The notes: generated from the sequence alone by a model not told the origin. DNA of 64,000 bases from Sutcliffiella horikoshii (GCF_002157855.1 NZ_CP020880.1:4030001-4094000), one strand, 5' to 3'; shown: positions 1 to 13,372, numbered from the stretch's first letter. Program-made: numbers and translations.

Positions 1-1099
<1,099 letters not shown>

Positions 1100-1144
1100 T
1101 CACCACCTTTTTAACCCTATTCAGAGCGGTTAGACACATGGAAA

Positions 1145-1175
1145 GGAGGAATCGAAGGTTGGTTCGGGTTCCTCC
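1145..1175 (-). other. Hairpin in the atpA-atpG gap
   Basis: Arms GGAGGAA and TTCCTCC (7 bp) enclose an inner CGAA/TTCG pairing. It lies 31 nt after the atpA stop and 52 nt before the atpG start, with no U-run, so it is not a standard terminator. An RNA stability or processing element is an inference. Confidence 0.5.
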
Positions 1176-1206
1176 ATCGCATGGTGTAACTCACTATGTC
1201 GATCTA

Positions 1207-2733
<1,527 letters not shown>

Positions 2734-2736
2734 CTA

Positions 2737-3279
2737 CTATCTATTCGTTGTAAGTTGACGTCCTAGACGTTCTAATTTTCCACTGACACTTCCATCAAAA
2801 ATACGGTTGCCGATGCGAATCTTCAAGCCTCCGATTAAAGATGGATCTACGATATTGCTGATGTTTAATGAAGATTTTCCAACTTTCGCTGCAAATACAG
2901 CGGAAAGCTGAGCCTGCTCTGCGTCCGTTAAGGCGCGAACAGAGTACACTTTCGCGTCTGCCACATTAAGGGCCTCGTTAGAAAGTGCTTTGTACTCGTC
3001 AATCATATCGACTACGATACCTTGACGGTGACGGTCTATTAAAAGCTGTAACGTGTTTACGATAAATGGTGATGCGGAAGCAAATGCCTCACGGACGATT
3101 TGCTTTTTAGAGTCTTTGCGTACTTTCGGGTTGCTTAGAACAACATCAAGTTCCTTGTTGTTCAAAAACACCTTTTTTACTTCTGCAAGCTCAGAGTCAA
3201 ACTGGGCATAAAGATTGTTTTCTTTTGCCAGGTCGAAAAGAGCCAATGCATAACGCTTTGCTACTCCGTTTTTGCTCAT
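2737..3279 (-). CDS. atpH: F1 ATP synthase subunit delta
   Basis: Peripheral-stalk subunit (OSCP homologue) joining the b subunits to the top of F1. The 180-residue protein starts MSKNGVAKRYALALFDLA, the typical helical N-domain, and ends with the conserved C-terminal segment containing DPSLIGGLKIRIGNRIFDGS. Its start overlaps the atpF stop by 4 nt (ATGA), so the two are probably translationally coupled. Confidence 0.96.
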   Translation of the reverse strand: MSKNGVAKRYALALFDLAKENNLYAQFDSELAEVKKVFLNNKELDVVLSNPKVRKDSKKQIVREAFASASPFIVNTLQLLIDRHRQGIVVDMIDEYKALSNEALNVADAKVYSVRALTDAEQAQLSAVFAAKVGKSSLNISNIVDPSLIGGLKIRIGNRIFDGSVSGKLERLGRQLTTNR

Positions 3280-3794
3280 CGCACTTCGCCTACCTGTTTC
3301 ACGTAATCATCGATAAGCTTTTGCTGATCTTTTTCGTTTAGTTCTTTTTCAATCACTTTAGAAGCGATTAATACGGACAAGGAAGCAACCTGTTCACGCA
3401 AAGCAACAACTGCTTGTTCTTTTTCCTGAATGATTTCTTTTCTTGCCGCTTCTTTAAGACGTGCAGACTCCTCTTGAGCAGCTCTTACGATATCTGCTTT
3501 TTGATCTTCTGCAATCTTTTTCGCGCTTTCCACTAAAGCCTGAGCTTCTGTGCGAGCTTCTTTTAAAAGAGCTTTTTGCTCTTCTACAAGACCTTTAGCT
3601 TCTTCATTGCTTCGTTCTGCCGCTGTAATTTCGTTTGCAATGTGATCTTCACGTTGCTTCATCATTCCAACAAGCTTATCCCAAGCAAATTTTCTAAGGA
3701 AATATAGTAAGATTAAAAATGTGATTAACTGGAATAGTGCATCTCCTAAAGTTAGGGATCCTGCACCAAGCACTAAGTGATCTAAGCTATACAA
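3276..3794 (-). CDS. atpF: Fo ATP synthase subunit b
   Basis: Membrane-anchored peripheral stalk. One N-terminal transmembrane helix (DALFQLITFLILLYFLRKFA) is followed by a long charged coiled coil rich in E, K, A and Q. A TTG start at 3794 is proposed (172 residues), because GGGAGTG sits 6-7 nt upstream of it; this ribosome site would be inside the coding region of the longer ATG form beginning at 3821. The C-terminus overlaps atpH by 4 nt. The alternative ATG start would add nine residues with no homology I recognise. Confidence 0.95.
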   Translation of the reverse strand: MYSLDHLVLGAGSLTLGDALFQLITFLILLYFLRKFAWDKLVGMMKQREDHIANEITAAERSNEEAKGLVEEQKALLKEARTEAQALVESAKKIAEDQKADIVRAAQEESARLKEAARKEIIQEKEQAVVALREQVASLSVLIASKVIEKELNEKDQQKLIDDYVKQVGEVR

Positions 3795-3891
3795 TGCTTT
3801 CACTCCCTTCGAGGAATACATAAGAAAAGCACAAGCACCTAAAGGGCACCTTGGCTAGATTTTTTGAAAAAATTGTTCATACTAAAGGAAA

Positions 3892-3923
3892 GGCGAAGGT
3901 TCTCGTGTGAGACGGACTTCGCC
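3892..3923 (-). other. Hairpin between atpE and atpF
   Basis: Arms GGCGAAG and CTTCGCC (7 bp), with inner TCTC/GAGA pairing, lie in the 162 nt atpE-atpF gap. In the sense strand the hairpin is followed by TTTCCTTT rather than an unbroken U-run. It may be a weak attenuator or mRNA-processing site that lets atpE be expressed above its neighbours; this is inference from the 10:1 need for subunit c. Confidence 0.5.
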
Positions 3924-3956
3924 ATTATTGATGCTAAGAATTATTCGGGCAGTTAA

Positions 3957-4220
<264 letters not shown>

Positions 4221-4227
4221 TTATAAA

Positions 4228-5369
<1,142 letters not shown>

Positions 5370-5371
5370 AT

Positions 5372-5593
5372 TTATGACTCTCCTGAGAAGAATTTTTGGA
5401 CCAGGTATAATACTCCTATTACACCAGCTGCTAGTCCTAAAAGAAGTCCAATAATAAGGAACAATGGTTCGGGACCAATTACTCCATCCAGCCATCTTCC
5501 TGCAAATAATCCAACTAAGGTGGGACCAACTAAGTAGGAAAGGATTCCGGACATCAAAGCCATTGCTTGGAATGGGCGGCGTTTATCTTCCAT
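5372..5593 (-). CDS. atpZ: AtpZ/AtpI family membrane protein
   Basis: Seventy-three residues with two hydrophobic helices; the first contains MSGILSYLVGPTLVGLFAGRWLD and the second EPLFLIIGLLLGLAAGVIGVLY. This two-helix layout with GRWLD and the GxxxGxxxG-like second helix is typical of AtpZ, the first gene of atp operons in many Bacillus. It has been linked in alkaliphiles to divalent cation supply; that role here is inference. Start at the ATG 5593, 6 nt after GGGGTG, rather than the upstream GTG that overlaps this site. Confidence 0.85.
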   Translation of the reverse strand: MEDKRRPFQAMALMSGILSYLVGPTLVGLFAGRWLDGVIGPEPLFLIIGLLLGLAAGVIGVLYLVQKFFSGES

Positions 5594-5715
5594 AGAAAAC
5601 ACCCCGTTTTACATGCGGTAAAAGATTAGAGGTCTTACTGATAAATCGATGTTAAATATGTATAAAATTGGTTTTTAAAAACCTATGAAAACCCTATCAT
5701 TTTATACCCTTTGTA

Positions 5716-5744
5716 AGCATACAATAGCACTTTATCAATGTCAA
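5716..5744 (-). promoter_or_regulatory. Sigma-A promoter of the atp operon
   Basis: TTGACA (5739-5744), a 17 nt spacer and TATGCT (5716-5721) lie about 120 nt upstream of atpZ on the minus strand. The leader contains a perfect 14 bp palindrome GGTTTTTAAAAACC near 5671-5684. Confidence 0.75.
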
Positions 5745-5826
5745 TGTGTTGTAAGGAAAAATCGACATTCTTTTCGTTGGTAAGATTTCTCTTTGAACCA
5801 GCTTTTTTATGCTCTGTATTTTTCCA

Positions 5827-5870
5827 GAAAAAAACAGCCAAATGATGAACAGTTTTCCTCATTCGGCTGT
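5827..5870 (-). terminator. Intrinsic terminator upstream of the atp promoter
   Basis: An 11 bp stem (5835-5845 with 5859-5869, one mismatch) is followed on the minus strand by seven U residues. It would stop transcription arriving from the subtilase gene and isolate the atp promoter. Confidence 0.8.
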
Positions 5871-6003
5871 TGTATAACATTATTTTATCACAGATGACAT
5901 ATAGGTTAAGTTTGTCGATTGTGAACATTATGTGACTATTCGGTAGTTTCAGGTTGTGTTGCTTGACAGGGTTCGACAAAAATGTCTCTTGGGGGGTCTT
6001 AGG

Positions 6004-6044
6004 GGACAGGCACGACGACCCAAAAAGGGTCGGCGTGCCTGTCC
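6004..6044. repeat. Long perfect-type hairpin abutting the subtilase stop codon
   Basis: Two 18 nt arms (GGACAGGCACG..GACCC and its complement) with a single mismatch enclose a 5 nt A/T loop. It begins directly after the protease stop codon and lacks a U-run. It resembles small dispersed palindromes of Bacillaceae rather than a simple terminator; only one copy is in this window. Confidence 0.75.
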
Positions 6045-8366
6045 TCACTCAAAGTAAAGATCGGCTTCCACGGTGTCTTCCTTGTCCAGTTTTTTCGCGA
6101 AGACGACTGCTTTGACGAGTCCTTTTACTTCTACACGGTCTGCCGGGATTTGATTTTTAAATAATCCGCGCGGCAGGTCCCGTTCCCAGTCTAGATAGTC
6201 GATGAAGTGGAGCGTATCCGCTTCGTAGAGTGCAATGCCCAGTTCCTCTGCACCTTCTGGCAAATACACTTCGTACTGATACTCCCCTTCCTTATCTCCA
6301 TAACCAAACTGAAAGCCCATAATCCGCGGATAATCCGGTTCTTCTATTATATAGAGGTAAGGCAGACGAATTTTTTGGTTGTCTGCGTTCACGACGACTT
6401 CTCCCTCGTGCATCCCCTCTTTTTGTTGATTTGGTGTGATGTCGAGCGTGATGTTCGTTTTCCGTTTTTCTTTTGGTTGCAGCGTGAAGGTGATCGGCGT
6501 CTTCCACTGGACTCCTTTTTTTTGCTTCGGTGTTTCTATAGAGTATGTGACCTCTTTGTCCGAGACGTTTTCAATTGTAATGGGTACTTCTTTCTGAGTA
6601 CGGGTTTGTTTCTTTTCCAGCATCCCAAAGTTAAGGGATCCCGGGTACACAAGGCTGTTCGTTTGGATGGCTTCCTCCAGCTGGATACGTCCTGTTCCTT
6701 GTTCGAGTACGGAGTATCCTGTGCCGTCTTCTTTTGTAAGTGGCTTGGTTGTATTCATCAAGGCGGCCTTCACCTGAGCTGGTGTCCAATCCGGATGGGC
6801 CTGGATGATGAGCGCACTCGCCCCCGCCACATGCGGTGCGGCCATGCTTGTTCCTTGAAGGGCGAGGTAGCCATTTGGAATGGTGCTGTCAATTGCCACA
6901 CCTGGTGCGACCACATCCGGCTTGATTTCCCACGTATGTGTAACTGGCCCGCGCGAACTGAAGCTGGCAATGTCATCTTTATGCCATTTGAATGTCGTCT
7001 TCACCATCGAGAAACTTCTTTTCAAATGCTTTTTTAAAAATAACCCGTCTTCTTTGGAGATCGAAACGACCGGTATGTCCATCTCTACTTCCAGCGTCCC
7101 TGTAAAATTACCCTCAAGGTTATTGTAGATGACAACACCTGCCGCACCGCGCATTTTGGCTTGATGTGCTTTTTCCGAAAAAGGAATCTTGCCGCGCTCG
7201 AGCAGCACTATTTTCCCCTCTATCTTCTTGCCTTCCCAATCCTCTTCTTCTCCAAGTCCCGCATACACCATACCAATCGGCTTGGATGGAAAATCCCATG
7301 GCATCGACCCTTGTAGCGGCAGCATCTCTACCTCTCTTTTTGAAAAAATAGGTGAGAGATGCGGTATGTGAAGCGGCGGTGTGGAAGCACCGACCGAGAT
7401 TGCCTCAGACGAAGTCCCAGGAGATCCTACTGTCCAAAGGTTCGGACCGGAGTTGCCACTTGACGTTACTGCCACCACCCCGTGTTCTACTGCTTTATTC
7501 AGCGCAAGACTTGTCGGCCAATCTGGCCCATTTATGGTGTTTCCGAGCGAAAGATTCAGTACATCCACTTTGTCATGAATCGCCCTCTCGATAGCGGCTA
7601 TCACGTGCTCACTCGAACCATGCCCTCCCGGACCAAGAACCCGGTACGCAATAATTTCCGCTTCTGGTGCCACGCCATGAAGATGCCCGTTGGCCCCAAC
7701 AATCCCGGCGACATGCGTTCCGTGGAGTGTCGGCATTCCTTGCGACCGCTTTGTTTCCATCGGATCATTGTCCTCATCGACAAAATCGTAACCGCCCGCA
7801 TAATTGTCCCGGAGGTCAGGATGTGTGTAGTCGATTCCAGTGTCGATGATTCCCACTTTCACCCCTTTGCCGGTGAGGCGGTCTCCATCTTTGTCATAGA
7901 GCCGTTGCATCTTCTCTCCACCACCGATAAATGGCACACTTTCGTCAAGATTGGGGGTGTAGTTGGTGACAGGAGATACTTCCAAGATTCCTTGTTCCTT
8001 TTGAAGCTTCTCCAGATCTTTGAGCGGACCGTGGACGGCAAAGCCTTTGAACACGGCGGTGTAGGTCCGTTTTATTTTCAGATTAGGATATTTTTGTTGG
8101 ATTAAGTTTTGAATGGCGTTTTGACTGTTTTCCTCCACGATTAAAATAACCGTCTGTTCCTCCAGTTCATTGCCTGGTCTGCTTACCGCAAGTGGCGGCC
8201 GTTTTGGGTATTTGGGTGTGTTGGTTGTAGTTGTATGTAAAGAGTCGTTAGTCTGTGTGTTTATGGCTGCTGTTGTATTTTGTTGTGGTTGCACTAGTGT
8301 TGATGTCACCAGCAGCACAGTAAATCCTATACATAATAAAATTTTCCCTAATTTCACGTCCTTCAC
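6045..8366 (-). CDS. Secreted subtilisin-like serine protease (S8 family, PA-domain insert)
   Basis: A 773-residue exported protease. A signal peptide (hydrophobic residues 9-25) is followed by a Thr/Asn-rich linker, an I9 inhibitor-type propeptide (about 70-138) and an S8 catalytic domain with D175 (GIIDTGIDYTHPD), H215 (HGTHVAG), oxyanion N305 and S507 (GTSMAAPHVAG). A PA domain (about 345-455) is inserted between Asn and Ser, as in minor extracellular proteases of the Vpr type. A C-terminal region of about 200 residues contains a beta-sandwich. This gene interrupts the upp-atp neighbourhood as known in B. subtilis, with a 21 bp repeat array upstream and a long hairpin downstream, so it looks like an accessory insertion. 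Substrate is unknown. Confidence 0.93.
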   Translation of the reverse strand: MKDVKLGKILLCIGFTVLLVTSTLVQPQQNTTAAINTQTNDSLHTTTTNTPKYPKRPPLAVSRPGNELEEQTVILIVEENSQNAIQNLIQQKYPNLKIKRTYTAVFKGFAVHGPLKDLEKLQKEQGILEVSPVTNYTPNLDESVPFIGGGEKMQRLYDKDGDRLTGKGVKVGIIDTGIDYTHPDLRDNYAGGYDFVDEDNDPMETKRSQGMPTLHGTHVAGIVGANGHLHGVAPEAEIIAYRVLGPGGHGSSEHVIAAIERAIHDKVDVLNLSLGNTINGPDWPTSLALNKAVEHGVVAVTSSGNSGPNLWTVGSPGTSSEAISVGASTPPLHIPHLSPIFSKREVEMLPLQGSMPWDFPSKPIGMVYAGLGEEEDWEGKKIEGKIVLLERGKIPFSEKAHQAKMRGAAGVVIYNNLEGNFTGTLEVEMDIPVVSISKEDGLFLKKHLKRSFSMVKTTFKWHKDDIASFSSRGPVTHTWEIKPDVVAPGVAIDSTIPNGYLALQGTSMAAPHVAGASALIIQAHPDWTPAQVKAALMNTTKPLTKEDGTGYSVLEQGTGRIQLEEAIQTNSLVYPGSLNFGMLEKKQTRTQKEVPITIENVSDKEVTYSIETPKQKKGVQWKTPITFTLQPKEKRKTNITLDITPNQQKEGMHEGEVVVNADNQKIRLPYLYIIEEPDYPRIMGFQFGYGDKEGEYQYEVYLPEGAEELGIALYEADTLHFIDYLDWERDLPRGLFKNQIPADRVEVKGLVKAVVFAKKLDKEDTVEADLYFE

Positions 8367-8426
8367 CTCTGATAACTAGCATTTGTTATTGATGAGGGAT
8401 TATGCATAGGTTGAGAGTGGCGGTGA

Positions 8427-8531
8427 ATTAGTCAAAAAAGCGGCTCAATTAGTCAAATAAACAGGGGAAATAGTCAAATAAACCGGAGATGTATACAAAA
8501 AAAACTGTCAATTTATCAAGAATCCAAATAT
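8427..8531. repeat. Tandem array, 5 units of exactly 21 bp
   Basis: Units start at 8427, 8448, 8469, 8490 and 8511. The first three share A[TA]TAGTCAAA in their first half, while the second half varies; units four and five are degenerate. The array lies 61 bp upstream of the subtilase start and 16 bp downstream of the upp terminator. Confidence 0.8.
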
Positions 8532-8546
8532 TCCCACTAAATAACA

Positions 8547-8590
8547 GTAAAAAGGCTGCTTAGAGATCACCATCGATCTCCAAACAGCCA
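8547..8590 (-). terminator. upp terminator
   Basis: GGCTG...CAGCC and GAGATC...GATCTC stems are followed on the minus strand by an A/T-rich U-run, just after the upp stop. Confidence 0.85.
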
Positions 8591-8595
8591 GTCAT

Positions 8596-9225
8596 TTATT
8601 TTGTTCCGTATAATCTGTCGCCAGCGTCACCTAGACCTGGGACGATGTAGCCTTTTTCGTTCAGCTTTTCATCAAGCGCCGCGATGTAGATGTCTACGTC
8701 TGGGTGCGCTTCTTTAAGTAATTCCACACCTTCAGGTGCAGCGATTAAGCACATGAATTTGATGTTTTTCGCGCCACGTTTTTTCAAAGAGTGTATTGCT
8801 TCGATTGCAGATCCGCCTGTTGCAAGCATTGGATCTACGACGATGAAGTCGCGCTCTTCCACATCGGAAGGTAATTTTACATAATATTCAACAGGTTGAA
8901 GCGTTTCTGGATCGCGATATAAGCCGACATGTCCAACTTTTGCAGCCGGAATCAATTTGAGCATTCCTTCTACCATGCCAAGACCAGCACGTAGGATTGG
9001 AACGATTCCTAGCTTTTTCCCTGCTAATACATTTGATTTTGAAACAGAAACTGGTGTTTCCACGTCCACTTCTTCAAGTGGAAGGTCACGGGTAATCTCG
9101 AATGCCATTAAACTTGCCACTTCATCAACTAGTTCACGAAACTCTTTCGTACCTGTGTTTTTGTCGCGGATGTATGTAAGTTTGTGCTGAATTAACGGGT
9201 GATCAAATACGTACACTTTTGCCAT
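8596..9225 (-). CDS. upp: Uracil phosphoribosyltransferase
   Basis: Salvages uracil with PRPP to UMP in the cytosol. The 209-residue protein carries the PRPP-binding motif [12 protein letters not shown] and the uracil-binding C-terminal segment ending [13 protein letters not shown]. The length equals the Bacillus enzyme. The ATG follows AAGGAGAG. It lies between glyA and the inserted protease, with its own terminator; a short inverted repeat AGCCGG/CCGGCT sits in the leader near 9251-9283. Confidence 0.97.
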   Translation of the reverse strand: MAKVYVFDHPLIQHKLTYIRDKNTGTKEFRELVDEVASLMAFEITRDLPLEEVDVETPVSVSKSNVLAGKKLGIVPILRAGLGMVEGMLKLIPAAKVGHVGLYRDPETLQPVEYYVKLPSDVEERDFIVVDPMLATGGSAIEAIHSLKKRGAKNIKFMCLIAAPEGVELLKEAHPDVDIYIAALDEKLNEKGYIVPGLGDAGDRLYGTK

Positions 9226-9343
9226 TCGAAATCTCTCCTTTTATCATGTCTAGCCGGCGGTTCTGTATTAGAGTTGTCCGGCTCTCAAATCACACTTCCA
9301 TTGATTCTACAGAAAAAGCGGGATTGATTCAAGTTATTTTCCA

Positions 9344-9375
9344 CAAAAAAGAGAGGTCTAACCTCAGACCTCTCC
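9344..9375 (-). terminator. glyA terminator
   Basis: A perfect 9 bp stem GAGAGGTCT/AGACCTCTC with a 6 nt loop and a six-U run lies just downstream of glyA. Confidence 0.9.
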
Positions 9376-9386
9376 TCCGAACACCT

Positions 9387-10628
9387 TTACCCTAAAGAAG
9401 GATACAATTCATATTTTCCAGAAACTGCTTCCACACGCGCTTTTGCTTCTTCCAGTTTCGCTTCGTCTTCATGATTCTTCAATGTGAAGGCAATGATGGA
9501 CGCAATTTCATCCATATCTTCCAATGAGAAGCCGCGGCTTGTGACAGCTGCTGTACCGATACGGATACCACTTGTTACAAACGGGCTTTCCGGATCGAAT
9601 GGAATCGTGTTTTTGTTCACTGTGATTCCCACTTCATCCAACACTTTCTCCGCGATTTTCCCTGTGATGGAAAGAGAGCGCACGTCCACAAGTAAAAGAT
9701 GGTTGTCCGTTCCGTCCGAAACAAGAGAAAGTCCTTCGTTTTTCAACGCTTCCGCCAGACGGTGTGCATTGTCGATGATTTTTTGCGCATAGTCTTTGAA
9801 GTTCGGTTGCAATGCTTCACCAAATGCTACAGCTTTAGCTGCGATTACATGCATTAACGGACCGCCTTGAAGGCCAGGGAAAATAGATTTATCAATTTTC
9901 TTCGCCCATTCTTCTTTGCAAAGAATCATCCCGCCGCGAGGACCGCGCAATGTTTTATGTGTTGTTGTCGTAACGAAATCTGCGTAAGGTACCGGATTCT
10001 GGTGAAGGCCAGCTGCAACAAGACCGGCAATATGCGCCATGTCCACCATCAGGTAAGCTCCCACTTCGTCTGCGATTTCACGGAACTTCGCGAAATCAAT
10101 GGCGCGAGGGTATGCACTTGCACCAGCAACGATCAACTTCGGCTTGTGCAGTCTTGCTTTTTCTGCAACGTCTTCATAATTGATAGTATGAGAGTCTTTG
10201 TCCACTCCATACTCCACAAAATTATATTGAATACCACTAAAGTTAACCGGGCTTCCGTGCGTTAAGTGACCGCCGTGGGAAAGATTCATCCCAAGGACCG
10301 TGTCGCCCTGTTCTAGAATGGTAAAATAAACAGCCATATTCGCTTGGGCACCAGAGTGTGGTTGAACATTTGCATGCTCGGCTCCGAAAATTTCCTTCGC
10401 ACGGTCACGGGCAATGTTCTCCGCTACGTCTACGTGTTCACAACCACCATAGTAGCGACGACCTGGATATCCTTCTGCATATTTATTCGTCAGTACAGAT
10501 CCTTGAGCCTCCATAACCGCTTCACTCACAAAGTTCTCAGAAGCAATCAACTCGATTTTCGTGCGTTGTCTTGCCAATTCATCCTGGATGGATTGAAACA
10601 ATTGCTGATCCTGTTGTGCTAATTTCAC
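9387..10628 (-). CDS. glyA: Serine hydroxymethyltransferase
   Basis: PLP enzyme converting serine and tetrahydrofolate to glycine and 5,10-methylene-THF, the main one-carbon source. The PLP lysine is K225 in [14 protein letters not shown]; the N-terminal IASENFVS motif and the HSGAQAN phosphate-binding loop are present. The length of 413 residues is normal. The start codon is GTG, preceded by AAAGGGGG. Monocistronic between ywlG and upp. Confidence 0.97.
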   Translation of the reverse strand: MKLAQQDQQLFQSIQDELARQRTKIELIASENFVSEAVMEAQGSVLTNKYAEGYPGRRYYGGCEHVDVAENIARDRAKEIFGAEHANVQPHSGAQANMAVYFTILEQGDTVLGMNLSHGGHLTHGSPVNFSGIQYNFVEYGVDKDSHTINYEDVAEKARLHKPKLIVAGASAYPRAIDFAKFREIADEVGAYLMVDMAHIAGLVAAGLHQNPVPYADFVTTTTHKTLRGPRGGMILCKEEWAKKIDKSIFPGLQGGPLMHVIAAKAVAFGEALQPNFKDYAQKIIDNAHRLAEALKNEGLSLVSDGTDNHLLLVDVRSLSITGKIAEKVLDEVGITVNKNTIPFDPESPFVTSGIRIGTAAVTSRGFSLEDMDEIASIIAFTLKNHEDEAKLEEAKARVEAVSGKYELYPSLG

Positions 10629-10809
10629 TTTCGGAATCCCCCTTTAAGTATGAACATCAAATTTTAAATGTTTTGAAAAACAACTACATTCGGCTTTTCA
10701 ACCATTACCTCCTCCATTTTATCACGATAAATAATAGATAGAAACAGAAAAGGAAGATTGATGGCGCTTACCTTAAAAAACTTTCGTGAAAATAAAAAAA
10801 GAACGAAAA

Positions 10810-10849
10810 GGGGTCAGACCCCCGCAGGATTTTTGTCATCCATGTCGAA
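10810..10849. repeat. R2 palindromic repeat, type A
   Basis: GGGGTCAGACCCC followed by the conserved tail CGCAGGATTTTTGTCATCCATGTCGAA-like sequence shared with the copies at 17460, 29495, 29589 and 34145. It lies after the ywlG stop. A possible 49-codon ORF on the plus strand through it is not credible. Confidence 0.8.
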
Positions 10850-10880
10850 GGGGCTGCCCCGAGATTATTTTCCTTATTTC

Positions 10881-11456
10881 TTACCTTGTTTCTTCCCTTA
10901 TTTCTGTTGATGGGATTTCGTAGGTTGCTCTGGCGCCGCCGATGAGTTTGGGGCGGGTTTTGGCAATGGTGATGTGGGCGTTGCCGACGGATTTGACGGT
11001 GCTGCGCACAGGGACTGCGACGTGTTTGAGGTGCATGCCGATTAGCGTGTCCCCGATATCGATCCCTGCGTCGGCTTTGATGTGTTCGACCATGACCGCA
11101 TCTTCCATGTGATGAAACGCGTGTGATGCCATAGCGCCGCCTGCATGTCGGACAGGTATAACCGTCACCTCTTCCAATCCACTTCTCCACGCCGTTTCCC
11201 GCTCCACTACCAAGGCACGGTTCAAATGTTCACAGCATTGAAACGCAAGCTCGACTCCTGTTCGAACACGGAATTCGTTCAACACCGCAAAAAGCGTTTC
11301 CGCGACGCCTTCCGTTCCTGCTGTTCCTATTTTCTCCCCAATCACTTCACTTGTGCTGCAGCCTACAACTAGTAGCTGACCCTTTTTCAAATCTGCCTGA
11401 TCTTGCAGGTCGTTCAAAACCTGCTGCAACTGTTCTTTCCATTCATTTTGCAACAT
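10881..11456 (-). CDS. ywlG: YwlG, UPF0340 / TIGR01440 family protein of unknown function
   Basis: A 191-residue cytosolic protein of the UPF0340 family, conserved at this position beside rpiB in bacilli. Visible features are the [18 protein letters not shown] segment near residue 30, a [12 protein letters not shown] motif near 95, and the C-terminal [16 protein letters not shown]. No enzymatic activity is established for the family to my knowledge. It follows rpiB with a 32 nt gap and is probably co-transcribed with it. Confidence 0.9.
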   Translation of the reverse strand: MLQNEWKEQLQQVLNDLQDQADLKKGQLLVVGCSTSEVIGEKIGTAGTEGVAETLFAVLNEFRVRTGVELAFQCCEHLNRALVVERETAWRSGLEEVTVIPVRHAGGAMASHAFHHMEDAVMVEHIKADAGIDIGDTLIGMHLKHVAVPVRSTVKSVGNAHITIAKTRPKLIGGARATYEIPSTEIREETR

Positions 11457-11488
11457 TATTCGTTTCCCCGCCTTCCTTTAACCAGCTC

Positions 11489-11926
11489 TTACTTCTCCAA
11501 CTGATGAATCTTATTCACGCGGTTTTCATGGCGGCCGCCTTCGAATTCAGTGGTCAGCCAGATCTTTGCGATTTCACGGGCAAGTCCAGGTCCGATGACA
11601 CGTTCCCCCATCGCCAACACATTGCTGTCATTGTGTTCGCGCGTCGCCTTCGCACTGAACATATCGTGCACAAGCGCACAACGAATGCCCTTCACTTTAT
11701 TCGCCGCAATGGACATGCCAATTCCTGTTCCACAAATTAAAATACCGCGGTCAAACTCACCCTCTGCCACTTTTGTCGCAACCGGCTGTGCATAGTCCGG
11801 GTAATCTACGGATGTTTCACATTCACAACCGAAGTCTTCAAACTCTATGTTCAATTCTTTCATTAATCCTTTGATTTCCTCACGGATGTTGATGCCGCCG
11901 TGATCTGATGCAATTGCCACTCTCAT
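11489..11926 (-). CDS. rpiB: Ribose 5-phosphate isomerase B (RpiB/LacAB family)
   Basis: Interconverts ribose 5-phosphate and ribulose 5-phosphate in the pentose phosphate pathway. The 145-residue protein starts MRVAIASDHGG, with the family's SDHGG substrate loop, and carries the GTGIGMSIAANK anion-hole motif and the RCALVHD segment. The ATG at 11926 follows AGGGGATG; a longer in-frame form would add 28 residues with no homology. In B. subtilis the orthologue is ywlF. Confidence 0.94.
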   Translation of the reverse strand: MRVAIASDHGGINIREEIKGLMKELNIEFEDFGCECETSVDYPDYAQPVATKVAEGEFDRGILICGTGIGMSIAANKVKGIRCALVHDMFSAKATREHNDSNVLAMGERVIGPGLAREIAKIWLTTEFEGGRHENRVNKIHQLEK

Positions 11927-12026
11927 ATTTTCATCCCCTGTTCGAATGATTATTTTATATGTACATCTTACCCGTCTATAGCGAAAAAATCCATCAGGAT
12001 GTTCGCGCAACTCTATATATGCCCAA

Positions 12027-12059
12027 TAAAAAAAGCCCGGGCAGCTATGTGCCCAAGCT
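12027..12059 (-). terminator. Terminator of the chemoreceptor gene
   Basis: AGCTTGGGCA / TGCCCGGGCT stem with a 6 nt loop, followed by a seven-U run on the minus strand. Confidence 0.85.
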
Positions 12060-12082
12060 AGTTTTTCATCCGAAAAATCATA

Positions 12083-13372
12083 TTACACCTTAAACCTTGA
12101 AATCATCCGCTTCAAGTTGCTCGCCTGACCAGCAAGCTCTTGGGATATTTTCTCAACATCAGCAATCATGCTTGCCTGTTCTTGTGTGGTCGCGGTCACT
12201 TCTTCTGCTCCGGCAGATGTTTCTTCCGCAATCGCGGCTACTTCCTGGGACTGTCTTGCCGTCGTTTGGATGCTGTCCATTTGACGGTCCACAAGGGTTG
12301 CGATTTGCTTAACGGACGCTGCAACTTCCAACACTGAATTGGTCATTTCCGCAATCACCGTGTTGGTTGCCGACCCTTTTTCCGCTTCGACATTTGCGGC
12401 CTTCACCTGACCGGTGATTTGCGTTACCACGTTTTTCACTTCTTCTTGAATGTTTTTAATCAGTTCAGAAATTCCTTGCACCGCTTTGGCACTTTCATCT
12501 GCCAAGGAGCGAACCTCTTCGGCCACGACCGCAAATCCGCGTCCATGCTCTCCGGCCCGCGCCGCTTCAATCGAGGCATTTAGCGCTAAAAGGTTCGTCT
12601 GGCCAGCAATATCTCCAACAAGCGAGATGATATTTTCCACTTCTTTTGCATTCTTTTCAAGTCGTTCCACCGTCTTTAAGGACGTCTGATTTTCGCCAGC
12701 AAGCTTTTGAATTCCAGACACCAACGAATGGATGACCTCCTTACTTTCTTCAAGGTCCTTCACCATTTCTTCGGAAAGCTGTTGGGAAGACGTTGCTTTT
12801 TCATGAACCTCATCGGCAATTTTAATGACTTCTTCCACCGATTCTGCCGTATCTTGAATGGAAGCAGCGGAACTCTCTGCACCTCTTGCAATCTCTTCTA
12901 TTGTAAAAGAGATGTTTTCTGCTTGCTCAGAAGCATGCATGGACACGTCGCTTATTTCTTCCACTTTTTCATTCGTTTTCTCAAACGTTTCGTTTATCGT
13001 TTTCACCATGTCGCGCAGGTTATGTAACATGAGGTTGAATGCATCCCCGACCGCACTGATCTCATCGCGTGAATTGGATACCGGTACATCCTCCGACAAA
13101 TCCCCATTCGCCGCCTTCTGAGCGACTTCTTCCAGCTGTTGCAACGGTTTGGTGATATATTTTGCTGCAAAAAAAGCAAGAATCCCGGACCATACAATTC
13201 CAAGAACCAATGTAAGGATCGTAAAGAGGCCAGCCCCCATAAATCCTTCCACATAATCTACTAAAAAATAGATGAAAAAGCCACTGACCGTATACGTGAT
13301 GACCGCTAAAATCGTTGTGAATAACACGAGCTTGTAGCGTAAGCCAAACTTATATTTCCCGTTTTCCCCCAT
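12083..13372 (-). CDS. Methyl-accepting chemotaxis protein without extracellular sensor domain
   Basis: A 429-residue membrane chemoreceptor. Two adjacent transmembrane helices (about 15-38 and 46-70) leave only a few residues outside, so there is no periplasmic-type ligand-binding domain. A HAMP domain (about 70-125) and a long methyl-accepting coiled coil follow, with the signalling tip [29 protein letters not shown]. The ATG at 13372 follows GGAGGAGGAA; an upstream extension is unlikely. It probably senses membrane state or a cytoplasmic or membrane partner. It is not part of this locus in B. subtilis as I know it. Confidence 0.92.
   Translation of the reverse strand: MGENGKYKFGLRYKLVLFTTILAVITYTVSGFFIYFLVDYVEGFMGAGLFTILTLVLGIVWSGILAFFAAKYITKPLQQLEEVAQKAANGDLSEDVPVSNSRDEISAVGDAFNLMLHNLRDMVKTINETFEKTNEKVEEISDVSMHASEQAENISFTIEEIARGAESSAASIQDTAESVEEVIKIADEVHEKATSSQQLSEEMVKDLEESKEVIHSLVSGIQKLAGENQTSLKTVERLEKNAKEVENIISLVGDIAGQTNLLALNASIEAARAGEHGRGFAVVAEEVRSLADESAKAVQGISELIKNIQEEVKNVVTQITGQVKAANVEAEKGSATNTVIAEMTNSVLEVAASVKQIATLVDRQMDSIQTTARQSQEVAAIAEETSAGAEEVTATTQEQASMIADVEKISQELAGQASNLKRMISRFKV

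Noticed and set aside
5683-6048. 121-codon minus-strand frame between atpZ and the subtilase
   Set aside because: It spans the long hairpin, a terminator and the atp promoter, has no ribosome site at its start and no family resemblance.
6207-7037. 276-codon frame antisense to the subtilase
   Set aside because: It is a shadow of a strong coding frame with clear catalytic motifs; no signal of its own.
10761-10910. Short plus-strand frame starting MALTLKNFRENKK with a fair ribosome site
   Set aside because: It runs through an R2 repeat and into the 3' end of ywlG on the other strand.
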